Positions 1 through 6,078 of a stretch of DNA of 26,204 nucleotides are shown here, one piece after another (positions within the stretch are counted from its first letter, which is position 1; every line of letters begins with the position of its first letter). The position numbers and the translations under genes were made by a program. This DNA is from JAHJEM01 sp043805315. Lineage in GTDB: Archaea; Nanobdellota; Nanobdellia; Woesearchaeales; JAHJEM01. The notes beneath the pieces are model-generated. The model was not told where the DNA came from and ran no database searches. It saw only the letters and a program-made list of their open reading frames with translations. Where the stretch lies: the NCBI GenBank assembly GCA_043805315.1, contig JAZDID010000029.1, forward strand, positions 1 to 26,204, given 5' to 3'.

Positions 1-108
1 ACGCCACCCAGCGCAGACGCGACCGGGGGATGCCCCATCCGGGGTGGTCGCGTAGGACATTTTTCTGACTTTAGGAAAGAAAAATGGCCGTCTGCGCCTC
101 GGTGGCGT
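1..108 (-). ncRNA. Structured RNA/repeat element, copy A (minus strand)
   Basis: Seen in the sequence: the 108 nt fold into a closed multi-branch structure. The outer helix pairs 1-8 with 101-108 (ACGCCACC/GGTGGCGT). Next, 11-16 pairs with 92-97, extendable to 19/89. One arm pairs 17-24 with 46-53 (ACGCGACC/GGTCGCGT) and encloses G- and C-runs. A second arm pairs 58-66 with 78-86. Read on the minus strand it matches the element at 26030-26139: GGCCA, an AT-rich hairpin, GTCCTACG, then GAC, a GGA-loop hairpin, a CCCC run and the closing strand. The hairpin sequences differ but the pairing is kept, so I infer an RNA or a structured repeat. Strand is assigned from the match with copy B, which has a promoter; only a weak TATA-like stretch lies upstream here. 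I do not recognise the family. Confidence 0.5.
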
Positions 109-167
109 GCAATTGCATCACGATAAGAACAACATAAGAAAGTTGACTCAACCGTTGTCAATCGAAA

Positions 168-223
168 ACCGACCACCCCCAGTCAAAGACTGGGGCATGC
201 TCGCCCTCCGGGCTCGGGTCGGT
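168..223. repeat. Three-way-junction element sharing a motif with copies A and B
   Basis: An outer 7-bp helix (168-174 ACCGACC with 217-223 GGTCGGT) encloses two perfect hairpins: 177-184/188-195 (CCCCAGTC, loop AAA) and 203-206/210-213 (GCCC, loop TCC). On the minus strand it reads GCCCGGAGGGCG, then a short linker and CCCCAGTC. The same order (GCCCGGAGGGCG, CAA, CCCCAGTC) occurs at 26102-26124 inside copy B. This looks like a related or shortened member of the same family. Whether it is transcribed cannot be told. Confidence 0.45.
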
Positions 224-226
224 AAT

Positions 227-348
227 CAGCAAACCGCGGGTTTGCTGGTATTTCAACAATGTGTTGAAATTTTCTCGGACTATTCATTTTCCACTCGATG
301 ATTTCATCGAGCGAATAACCACCATTCAAAGAATGGTGGAAAACGAAT
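227..348. repeat. Cluster of four perfect hairpins
   Basis: Four near-contiguous perfect hairpins: 227-235/239-247 (9 bp, loop GCG), 250-258/262-270 (9 bp, loop ATG), 294-300/305-311 (7 bp, loop ATTT) and 319-327/331-339 (9 bp, loop AAA). A longer alternative helix pairs 281-293 with 336-348 (one G-T mismatch or wobble) and would compete with the last hairpin. The stems differ from one another, so this is not a simple tandem repeat. It lies just upstream of the promoter of the gene at 394. It could be the 5' part of a minus-strand RNA continuing into copy A, a terminator cluster, or a repeat array. Confidence 0.45.
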
Positions 349-360
349 ATTTTAGCAACA

Positions 361-368
361 TTTATAAA
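361..368 (+). promoter_or_regulatory. TATA box for the S30AE/HPF-like gene
   Basis: AACATTTATAAA ends here. The box is centred about 29 nt before the ATG at 394, the archaeal spacing that predicts a start site within a few nt of the ATG (leaderless mRNA). Confidence 0.6.
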
Positions 369-393
369 TTCCTACAAAATATGGCTGTCTTGT

Positions 394-726
394 ATGGATG
401 AAGAGGTTGTTGATGAACTGGAATTAGGGGGAAATATCCAGCTTTCTGGCTTTGGCGAGATCGAGAAGACAGAGCTTATCGTCGTGAAGAAGATGGTGGG
501 CAGCTCTGCCCGCAAGTTCGCTGACCATTTTAGCGACTTTGAAAAGCTCCATCTCACCTTGAAGATCGTGCACAAGCGCGAGAAGTCAGAGAAGTACGAG
601 ATCATGGGCAAGCTCGTGATCGGCGGGAAAGCCCACAATGCAGAAGACACTGACCGAAACATTTATTTCTGCCTAGATCGGGTACTGAAGAAGCTCGAGA
701 CTGAGGTAACTAAAGACAAGAACTAG
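394..726 (+). CDS. S30AE/HPF (RaiA)-like ribosome-associated protein, putative
   Basis: A 110-residue protein. After a short acidic N-terminus it has the layout of the S30AE/RaiA fold: strand, a helix (about residues 33-50), a strand (HLTLKIVHK, about 52-60), a strand (YEIMGKLVIGGK, about 68-79) and a C-terminal helix (NIYFCLDRVLKKLETEV). Members of that family bind the small ribosomal subunit and help hibernation. Assignment is by pattern only and the identity is weak. The ATG at 394 suits the TATA box at 361-368; an earlier ATG at 381 is out of frame. It converges on the ribosomal protein operon, and its TAG stop overlaps that of L31e tail to tail in a CTAG (723-726). Alternative: an archaeal protein of unknown function. 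Confidence 0.55.
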   Translation: MDEEVVDELELGGNIQLSGFGEIEKTELIVVKKMVGSSARKFADHFSDFEKLHLTLKIVHKREKSEKYEIMGKLVIGGKAHNAEDTDRNIYFCLDRVLKKLETEVTKDKN

Positions 727-1262
727 GATTTTTTCTCTTTTACTGATTTTTGAGGCTCGCTTTTTTTCGCATCTGTTTTCTTTTCTTCTTTTTTTATCTC
801 TTTCTTCGCTTCCTTTAAAGGCTTTTCAACTTCTTTCTTTTCAGCAGCCGCCATTTCATCTTTTTTTCCAGCTGTCTTTTTCAGCGGCTCTTCCTCTTCC
901 TTCTTCTCTTCTTTCCCTTCCTTTCCCACACCGAGCTTTGCTGCGAGCTTGTCTTTCAAAGACTCACCTTTCTCTTTCTTCTCTGGCTTGACTGCTTCTT
1001 GATATTCGATTCCAGACAATTCTGCCTTTGCCAGCTCATCCTCAATCCAGACATCGACCTTGACCTTGGAAGGCGGGTTCTTGATGCCGTGCTTCCAGAT
1101 GAACTTGTTGAGCTCAGGGCCGATCTTGATGACATCACGCTTGGTATGCTTTTCCAGGAATATCCTGAGGATGCCTACTGCTTTTTTTGAGCGCTTCCAC
1201 CTGCGGGAATCGACGTAGTCTTTCCTGAGCGGAATGGTGTATGTCCGTTGGATGGTCGCCAT
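723..1262 (-). CDS. rpl31e: 50S ribosomal protein L31e with long Lys/Glu tail
   Basis: Residues 1 to about 90 are a complete L31e (TYTIPLRKDYVDSRRWKRSKKAVGILRIFLEKHTKRDVIKIGPELNKFIWKHGIKNPPSKVKVDVW in order), a large-subunit protein near the peptide exit tunnel. The usual archaeal length is about 80-95 residues; this one has 179. The extra part (about 91-179) is low-complexity Lys/Glu/Ala, likely disordered. It is the last gene of S19e-L39e-L31e, an order common in archaea. There is no Shine-Dalgarno before the ATG at 1262, but a TATA-like AAACATAAAA at 1281-1290 (minus) could give a separate leaderless transcript. The stop overlaps the convergent gene by 4 nt. Confidence 0.95.
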   Translation of the reverse strand: MATIQRTYTIPLRKDYVDSRRWKRSKKAVGILRIFLEKHTKRDVIKIGPELNKFIWKHGIKNPPSKVKVDVWIEDELAKAELSGIEYQEAVKPEKKEKGESLKDKLAAKLGVGKEGKEEKKEEEEPLKKTAGKKDEMAAAEKKEVEKPLKEAKKEIKKEEKKTDAKKSEPQKSVKEKKS

Positions 1263-1280
1263 TTTTTAAGAATCATGAAT

Positions 1281-1290
1281 TTTTATGTTT
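1281..1290 (-). promoter_or_regulatory. Possible internal TATA box before L31e
   Basis: AAACATAAAA on the minus strand, centred about 24 nt before the L31e ATG, in the 41-nt gap after L39e. It suggests L31e may also be transcribed on its own as a leaderless message. Confidence 0.35.
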
Positions 1291-1303
1291 TTTTCTTGGT
1301 CCT

Positions 1304-1477
1304 TTATGCCTTTGTCTTGATACGTCTCCAGCTCCGCTTGACATGGGTATGCCTTCCTGGATGCACGCGCCTGCCCCTGCCGTACTTCTTCGGCACTGTC
1401 CAGAACGGCGCCCATTTGGTCCTTGTTTCAAGCTTGATAAGCCGCTTCTTCCTGCTCTTATGCTTATACGTCGCCAT
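1304..1477 (-). CDS. rpl39e: 50S ribosomal protein L39e
   Basis: Translating the minus strand from the ATG at 1477 gives a 57-residue, very basic protein. It starts MATYKHKSRKKRLIKLE, continues through WAPFWTVPKKYGRG and ends in KRSWRRIKTKA, the typical L39e pattern (about 50 residues, W near the middle, SWRR..KTKA end). L39e lines the ribosomal exit tunnel. The start lies inside the end of the S19e gene (14-bp overlap), preceded by GAGGAGAAG, which can act as a Shine-Dalgarno. The TAA at 1304-1306 is followed 41 nt later by L31e. The gene is short enough to be missed by length-filtered gene callers. Confidence 0.92.
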   Translation of the reverse strand: MATYKHKSRKKRLIKLETRTKWAPFWTVPKKYGRGRRVHPGRHTHVKRSWRRIKTKA

Positions 1478-1904
1478 GCGCTTTCTTCTCCTCTAGCTTG
1501 GCCTCTTTTGGAAGGCCTGAGAACAGTATACCTTTGCCTTTCGGCGTGATGATGCGGCCTTTATGGACTCCTCTCGCCTCCTGCTTGATAAGGCCCTCTT
1601 TCTCGAGATCCTGGAGTATCTGCCTGATGACTTTTCCAGAACCCTTGTAGAAATGCTCTGTCTTCACGCCCCTGTTCTTTTTCCCGCCGTATTTTGTCCT
1701 GAGCTTCGCTGTGCCGACAGGCCCGAGCTTGTTGACATAGCGTAAGATAGAGGCTGCACGGTAAAACCACCAGTTCTCATCACTCGGCGGCCGCTCCCGG
1801 GACATGCCTGTCTTGACATAAACTGCCCATTCCGGCGCCTTCAGGACATTCTTGAGCTTTTCAGCGGCATGATTGACAATGTCTTGCTCTGCATACTTTG
1901 CCAT
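1464..1904 (-). CDS. rps19e: 30S ribosomal protein S19e
   Basis: A 146-residue protein, standard archaeal S19e size. Hallmarks are LKAPEWAVYVKTGMSRERPP, NWWFYRAASILRYV, GPVGTAKLRTKYGGKKNRG and IRQILQDLEKEGLI, a winged-helix small-subunit protein. The open frame runs upstream to 2048, but the family N-terminus (MAKYAEQDIV) starts at the ATG at 1904. That ATG has a GGTGG Shine-Dalgarno (plus-strand 1911-1915) six nt upstream. A TATA-like TTTTTAAAC lies at about 1944-1955. It is the first gene of the operon and overlaps L39e by 14 bp. Confidence 0.95.
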   Translation of the reverse strand: MAKYAEQDIVNHAAEKLKNVLKAPEWAVYVKTGMSRERPPSDENWWFYRAASILRYVNKLGPVGTAKLRTKYGGKKNRGVKTEHFYKGSGKVIRQILQDLEKEGLIKQEARGVHKGRIITPKGKGILFSGLPKEAKLEEKKAHGDV

Positions 1905-1943
1905 GATTATCCACCTAATGGTTATTCGCAGGAAATAGGAGGG

Positions 1944-1955
1944 GTTTAAAAAGAT
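1944..1955 (-). promoter_or_regulatory. Promoter of the ribosomal protein operon
   Basis: The minus strand reads CTTTTTAAAC. A start about 27 nt downstream would fall near 1922, leaving a leader of about 18 nt that contains the GGTGG Shine-Dalgarno of S19e. Confidence 0.5.
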
Positions 1956-2203
1956 TTGTTTTCTGAGTTCTGAGAAGACATGATAATTATATATCGGTAC
2001 GACTTTGTAAGAAAACAAACCTTGAGAGAAAACAAGGGTTTCAACCAAAGATTTGTTTTCCTGATGGTATGAAAAGAGAGTTTATTTCATGTTCAGTATT
2101 TCCTTCAACAGAGAGTAGAAGGTGAAAAAAACCGAAAAGATTGTCTTTTTAATGAAAAATCGCTCGTTGGTCTTGAAGAAATAGACTGAGATTCATTACC
2201 TGG
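1956..2203. other. AT-rich intergenic region with imperfect inverted repeat
   Basis: No gene is visible between the ribosomal protein promoter and the end of the gene at 2204. The words GAAAACAAA (2011-2019) and TTTGTTTTC (2052-2060) form a 9-bp inverted repeat. Further copies of the same word lie at 1954-1962 (TTTGTTTTC) and in part at 2028-2035 (GAAAACAA). This may be a regulatory site or chance in AT-rich DNA; T-runs downstream of 2204 may end transcription. Confidence 0.3.
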
Positions 2204-3376
2204 CTATGGTAATCCCAAGAGGCCTGCAAATTCTGTGTTCATCTTTTCTTTCAATGGGTCTGCCCAACGGATGTATGCCTGACGGAGCAGCTCAGGCTGG
2301 GGTGAGCTGGGAATCTTGATATCATAACCGAGCTCCTTGACTGCTGAGAGATATTGATGTGCTCGTTCTGCTGCTTGGTTGGGTATTCTTTCAATATCAC
2401 TTATAATTATATGAATCGATCTTTCAATTTTTTTTCTTAAGTAATGTTCATATTTTCTACTAACCTCAGATATTATATATTCCCAATGAATTTTTTCTTT
2501 TGTTTGATGTTGGATGTCTAATGAATTAGGCAATTCTGGTGAAAACAACGAATCAATAGTCTGTGCTAAGAGGATTCTGACTTGAGAATTTTCACCAGAC
2601 TGTAAATATGTCATATGTCGATTCATAACATATTCTCGGAATGCATGCCGTGCCCACTCATCAAAACAGGCAAGATACAACGAAGGGTTCACACCATTCA
2701 TTCTTCCAAGAATAAAATCAGAATTAATTCTGTGGTTGAAATGATTTCTAATTTCCGCTTTGTTCTGGTGAAGTTCAATTCCTCTCTCCGATAATAGCTT
2801 TGTATATTCTTTTTTTAATTCTTGATTGTTTTGGAATCTTTTTATTCTTTTATTGAGTTCTTTAACATTATCATTTTGAAATTCAGGAGAATGTTCCACA
2901 TTCAAAATTTTTTTGCGTAAAGAATTTAAATTATCCCCTAAAGCCCAGGGAGGAGGAATGTTATGTTCCCTTTCCCAAGAAAAAAGTTCATGTTTTATTT
3001 TCTTTATTCGTGTAATATAATCGTCTATATCAACAATTCCCTCATCATTATCGGTTTTAATATTAGATGGATCTGTAAGAACTCTAGCAAACCCATTTTC
3101 AGCAAGAAATGAATAAAATTCTTTGAAATCCTTGAATGTCGAACTTTGCGCGGGATTAAGTACATCACGTAACATTTGTTGTTTCGGTGTTAATAGATAA
3201 TACTCGAGGATGCGTGTTCGGAATTGTGGAGATAAGTCTCTTCTTACACCTTCGATGAGAGCAATCCTGAGGTCCTGTGTCAGAAGCCTCTTCTCCTTGT
3301 CTTCCTGGCTGCAGAGAATGCTTTCGAGGGTTCCAATGCTATCTTCTTGTGGCAATTTTTTAGGTTCGGCTGACAT
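2204..3376 (-). CDS. Protein of unknown function, helical, accessory-like
   Basis: I do not recognise this 390-residue protein. It has no signal peptide, membrane segment or cysteine cluster. It is predicted largely helical and charged, with a Lys/Glu/Asn-rich central stretch (about 150-205) that could form a coiled coil. A following part (about 205-265) is rich in His, Arg and aromatics (IRNHFNHRINSDF, ACFDEWARHAFREYVM). The frame opens at 3385, but the ATG at 3376 (MSAEPKK) has GAAGAGGAG about nine nt upstream and is preferred. It lies 27 nt downstream of the gene ending at 3404 and is probably cotranscribed with it. Its DNA is visibly more AT-rich than the flanking ribosomal and pilin genes, which suggests a different origin. 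Confidence 0.7.
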   Translation of the reverse strand: MSAEPKKLPQEDSIGTLESILCSQEDKEKRLLTQDLRIALIEGVRRDLSPQFRTRILEYYLLTPKQQMLRDVLNPAQSSTFKDFKEFYSFLAENGFARVLTDPSNIKTDNDEGIVDIDDYITRIKKIKHELFSWEREHNIPPPWALGDNLNSLRKKILNVEHSPEFQNDNVKELNKRIKRFQNNQELKKEYTKLLSERGIELHQNKAEIRNHFNHRINSDFILGRMNGVNPSLYLACFDEWARHAFREYVMNRHMTYLQSGENSQVRILLAQTIDSLFSPELPNSLDIQHQTKEKIHWEYIISEVSRKYEHYLRKKIERSIHIIISDIERIPNQAAERAHQYLSAVKELGYDIKIPSSPQPELLRQAYIRWADPLKEKMNTEFAGLLGLP

Positions 3377-3403
3377 GTTGATCATCTCCTCTTCTTTGAG
3401 TAT

Positions 3404-4261
3404 TTAAACCGAAAGTGGCCAGATTGATCCCTCACCTACCGCCATATCCATTCGGTGCATTTTTCCGTCGGCAAGCATGCAGCGTTGATGAGGAAAAAAC
3501 CGTTGTATTATGCCGCGGCTGGCATACAAGGGACACCCTTGTTCTTTGAGCTTATCTCCGCTGAGCCAATGCCAACCAAGGAACGTTCTTTTGTATGCTT
3601 GATTAGGAACACTGCAGATAAGGCCGAGACCTTCAGTATTTTCAAATATATAGACACAGCGGCGAGGGGCCTGAATGTCTGGATGCTGATAGACGCAGTC
3701 AGCAAGGTCTTTATATCGCGGTGTCTCTCCTTTGGCATGTTCAGGAAGCATCCTCTCTTGCATCGGGCTTGGCAATATCCTGCCCATAGAAGCTGCCATC
3801 GCCTGTAAAGCCTGAGTGTTCTGCTTCTGGGCAAGCAATGAAAGGTATGTGGTTCCAAGGTATCCTACAATAGCGTTTTTTGCTGTCTCATCAATTCCTG
3901 AAAGGCTCAAGGCTATCTTTTCAAGTCCTTGACCTGCCAGACGGCCATTTCTCTCCATGAGAGCGAGTTCCTCACCTTTAAGATACAGTTCTTGGCTCTT
4001 AAAAGTCAGGTATTCCTGGTACATCTTTGCCAAGCCTCCGACGATTCCATCAACGAATTGCTGCACAAGCTCCCGCTTTTCCTGGTAATCACGCTCATGT
4101 CTCATCGAATCAGCGGTTACCTGAAGCGCAGTTATAAGGTCTTCATATTTTACTTGAGAGTCATCTAAAGGAACCCCAGAAATTCTCTCTATTTCCAGCT
4201 TAAGAGATTCAGGGAGCAGTTTGATTTTGTCACGCAATTCTCGGTCCAGTTCTGGGAACAT
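3404..4261 (-). CDS. Protein of unknown function, first gene of a two-gene operon
   Basis: I do not recognise this 285-residue protein. Residues 1 to about 165 are helical and charged (MFPELDRELRDKIKLLPESLKLEIERISG at the start), with a QQFVDGIVGGLAKMYQEYLTFKSQELYLKGEELALMERNG stretch that may be a coiled coil. About 165-285 looks like a small separate domain with four Cys and several aromatics (CVYQHPD, CVYIFENTEGLGLICSV, FLGWHWLSGDKL, GCPLYASRG, RCMLADGK). The frame is open to 4309, but the ATG at 4261 is about 27 nt from TTTAAATATA (plus 4282-4293), which fits a leaderless start; the upstream extension contains the TATA box itself. It is divergent from the HEPN-MNT pair, sharing a roughly 150-bp promoter region. 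Confidence 0.7.
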   Translation of the reverse strand: MFPELDRELRDKIKLLPESLKLEIERISGVPLDDSQVKYEDLITALQVTADSMRHERDYQEKRELVQQFVDGIVGGLAKMYQEYLTFKSQELYLKGEELALMERNGRLAGQGLEKIALSLSGIDETAKNAIVGYLGTTYLSLLAQKQNTQALQAMAASMGRILPSPMQERMLPEHAKGETPRYKDLADCVYQHPDIQAPRRCVYIFENTEGLGLICSVPNQAYKRTFLGWHWLSGDKLKEQGCPLYASRGIIQRFFPHQRCMLADGKMHRMDMAVGEGSIWPLSV

Positions 4262-4281
4262 AGAGAGGAGGTTGAAATATG

Positions 4282-4293
4282 TATATTTAAATG
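4282..4293 (-). promoter_or_regulatory. TATA box of the unknown two-gene operon
   Basis: CATTTAAATATA on the minus strand, centred about 27 nt before the ATG at 4261. It decides the start codon in favour of 4261 over 4309. Confidence 0.55.
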
Positions 4294-4376
4294 TTTCGAA
4301 AATAATCACTAAGCAATAGTAATTAATTAATGAATGCTATTCTCAACAAAAGTTAGTTTTTTGATTGAATTTATCC

Positions 4377-4412
4377 GATAGATTTAAATACCAATTGGTA
4401 TAATTATCTATC
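4377..4412 (+). promoter_or_regulatory. Dyad operator overlapping the HEPN-MNT promoter
   Basis: A 36-bp dyad: outer arms GATAGAT (4377-4383) and ATCTATC (4406-4412), core TACCAATTGGTA (4389-4400), separated by unmatched 5-bp spacers on each side. The TATA element TTTAAATA lies within the left half, about 27 nt before the ATG at 4415. A protein bound here would block TBP/TFB. The downstream MNT protein has an N-terminal helix-turn-helix, so autorepression is a natural inference. Confidence 0.6.
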
Positions 4413-4414
4413 AA

Positions 4415-4933
4415 ATGATAAAAAAATCTACCATAGAAACTGTTTTAGGGCTGTTTTTTGAATATCCGACAACAGAATTCCATTTGCGGGAGCTCTCGAG
4501 GAAGCTCAGGCTGTCCATGCCAACAATCATTTCGATGACAGACAAGCTTGCCAGAGAGAATCTCATCATCAAGAAAAAAGGAAAAGTCATCACAAGTATG
4601 TTTGCAGACAGAGAGAATCCCTATTTTATTCGGAAAAAAAGAGTCAATAACCTGGAGAGAATGTATGATTCAGGGATAGTTGAGTATCTGACGCAGGAGT
4701 ATAACCAGCCAAGGGCCATCATCATCTTCGGCAGCTATTCCCGCGGCGAGGACATTGAAAAGTCAGACATTGATGTCGCAGTGCTCACAGACAAGAAAAT
4801 TTCCGTTGATCTCGATAAATTTTCGCATTTCTTCGGAAAAACCATCAACATCCACGAAATAGATGCAGAAAAAATCAGCAAAGAATTTAAAGCCAATCTC
4901 TCTAACGGAATCGTGTTAGAGGGATCGTGGTGA
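4415..4933 (+). CDS. HTH-nucleotidyltransferase (MNT), antitoxin-type
   Basis: A 172-residue protein. Residues about 5-58 form a winged helix-turn-helix (FHLRELSRKLRLSMPTIISMTDKLARENLI). Residues about 98-172 are a minimal nucleotidyltransferase with the motif GSYSRGEDIEKSDIDVAV, an exact G-S-X10-D-X-D (G106, S107, D118, D120). In known HEPN-MNT toxin-antitoxin pairs, the MNT partner silences the HEPN RNase, in some systems by adding AMP to it. The HTH suggests it also binds DNA, and a 36-bp dyad covers its own promoter. The ATG at 4415 is about 3 nt after the predicted transcript start. It overlaps the HEPN gene by 7 nt (or 4 if the second GTG is used), so the two are translationally coupled. 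Confidence 0.85.
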   Translation: MIKKSTIETVLGLFFEYPTTEFHLRELSRKLRLSMPTIISMTDKLARENLIIKKKGKVITSMFADRENPYFIRKKRVNNLERMYDSGIVEYLTQEYNQPRAIIIFGSYSRGEDIEKSDIDVAVLTDKKISVDLDKFSHFFGKTINIHEIDAEKISKEFKANLSNGIVLEGSW

Positions 4934-5340
4934 AAGAGTTCGAATTTTACCTGAAGAAGAATGAAGTGAAGCGGCAGAAAGCTGATCTCATGTTATCACA
5001 CGCTTCTTTCCATGAGGCATTGGATAGATTGGCTTTTGCCAATAATATATTTGGAAAAGAGCAAGACAAATATGTCCTCGAAAACGCGTATGAAGCAATG
5101 AGAGAAGCTGCAGATGCACTTCTGTACAGAGAAGGATACAAATCTTATTCTCATGAGGCTTCAATAGTCTTCCTCCTGAGGAAAGGTTTCAGTGAACAGG
5201 AGATCGCTGAGTTTGACCGGTTCAGAAGAATAAGGAACACTATTAAATATTCAGGCGGAAGCTGTGACAGAGAAGACGCGAGAATGGCATTAGAATTTTC
5301 AAAGAGAATAATAGACAAGATAAAACCTTTGCTCACCTGA
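4927..5340 (+). CDS. HEPN domain protein, partner of the MNT
   Basis: A 137-residue all-helical HEPN protein. The recognisable parts are NAYEAMREAADALLYREGYKSYSHEASIVFLLRKGFSEQEIAEFDRFRRIRNTIKYSG. HEPN toxins are usually RNases with an R-X4-6-H motif. Here the matching segment is R103-N104-T-I-K-Y108, so the His is replaced by Tyr. As far as I know this RN-x-I-K-Y form is common in archaeal HEPN partners of HTH-MNT proteins, so RNase activity cannot be assumed. Two adjacent GTG codons (4927, 4930) could start it; GAGGGA at 4919-4924 is the Shine-Dalgarno candidate. It overlaps the MNT stop. Confidence 0.8.
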   Translation: MVKEFEFYLKKNEVKRQKADLMLSHASFHEALDRLAFANNIFGKEQDKYVLENAYEAMREAADALLYREGYKSYSHEASIVFLLRKGFSEQEIAEFDRFRRIRNTIKYSGGSCDREDARMALEFSKRIIDKIKPLLT

Positions 5341-5385
5341 GATTCCTATAAAATTCTGCCTTGCGGCATTGCGCGTATAGAAACA

Positions 5386-5394
5386 TTTATAAAT
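5386..5394 (+). promoter_or_regulatory. TATA box of the pilin-like operon
   Basis: AACATTTATAAATA. The expected start is near 5416, which lies after the first in-frame ATG at 5401. This supports the ATG at 5452 with its GAGGTGA Shine-Dalgarno. Confidence 0.6.
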
Positions 5395-5451
5395 AAAATA
5401 ATGCAGGAAGAGCAGAGAATACTCAGAAACATCTGTAGAGGTGAATTCCGC

Positions 5452-6066
5452 ATGAAAAAAAGAGGCTCATTGTCATTGTCAGTCAACGCGATCGTCGTGT
5501 TCATTCTCGCCTTCGCCATGCTGGGCGTGGGGCTGTTCTTCATCAACACGATACGGGAGAAGCTGACCCAAGGCGCTGTCGGAGTCTTTGATATCAACCA
5601 GCTGAAGAACCCGCCAACAAGTGATAGGCCGATTGTTATTCCAAATGAAGTGACAATTAAGAAAATGAAGAAAGCCAATCTTGAAATCGGCTATTATAAT
5701 AAAGGGGCAAATGAAGTAACCGGCGCGCACCCAATCATAATTGAATGCAGAGATGAATTCAACAATTGTCTTGGAAAACCAGCAACGAGTTTAGATGGTT
5801 ATAGTGGCTGTGTTGCAGGAGGCACAGCAATTCAATGCCCAACCGCAACTGGAACTACTAATTGCCTAGATGATAAATTGCCAATTATTGCGTCTACTAC
5901 TGCAAATGTTCCTGGAGGAGAAGGAAAAGGATTTAAAGTGTCTCTAAAAGAAAATGGCCTTCAGGTGAACCAAGATTATGTTTGCACACTCGCCATTGTT
6001 GATGATACTACAGGTAAACCAGTTATCAAAGAAACAGAATCCTTCCACCTCAGCGTGGTAAGCTAA
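5452..6066 (+). CDS. Pilin-like secreted protein 1
   Basis: A 204-residue protein. It begins MKKRG followed by SLSLSVNAIVVFILAFAMLGVGLFFI, a short basic leader, a Gly and a hydrophobic helix, the class III (type IV pilin-like) signal architecture; cleavage after the Gly at position 5 is plausible. The rest is a beta-rich extracellular domain with several Cys (about 112-150). The first 60 residues use GC-rich codons while the distal part is clearly more AT-rich. The ATG at 5452 is chosen over 5401 because GAGGTGA ends seven nt upstream and the predicted transcript starts after 5401. It is followed by the small membrane protein 12 nt later. The protein may also be a membrane-anchored surface protein rather than a pilus subunit. 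Confidence 0.7.
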   Translation: MKKRGSLSLSVNAIVVFILAFAMLGVGLFFINTIREKLTQGAVGVFDINQLKNPPTSDRPIVIPNEVTIKKMKKANLEIGYYNKGANEVTGAHPIIIECRDEFNNCLGKPATSLDGYSGCVAGGTAIQCPTATGTTNCLDDKLPIIASTTANVPGGEGKGFKVSLKENGLQVNQDYVCTLAIVDDTTGKPVIKETESFHLSVVS

Positions 6067-6078
6067 AGGGTGATACTC

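Noticed and set aside
107..301. A 64-codon open frame across the left intergenic region
   Set aside because: It runs through the three-way element and two perfect hairpins, has no Shine-Dalgarno or TATA in place, and its product has no protein-like features.
1..350. CRISPR array
   Set aside because: The hairpins have different stems and there is no repeated unit with regular spacers and no cas gene.
2011..2060. GAAAACAAA/TTTGTTTTC inverted repeat as a mobile-element end
   Set aside because: It is short and AT-rich, has no transposase nearby and no target duplication, so it is kept only as a weak intergenic feature.
4262..4309. N-terminal extension of the 285-residue unknown protein
   Set aside because: It would translate through the TATA box, and the internal ATG at 4261 has the right spacing for a leaderless start.
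5401..5451. Start of pilin-like protein 1 at the ATG at 5401
   Set aside because: The predicted transcript begins after it, and it would put 17 polar residues before the signal, whereas the ATG at 5452 has a good Shine-Dalgarno.
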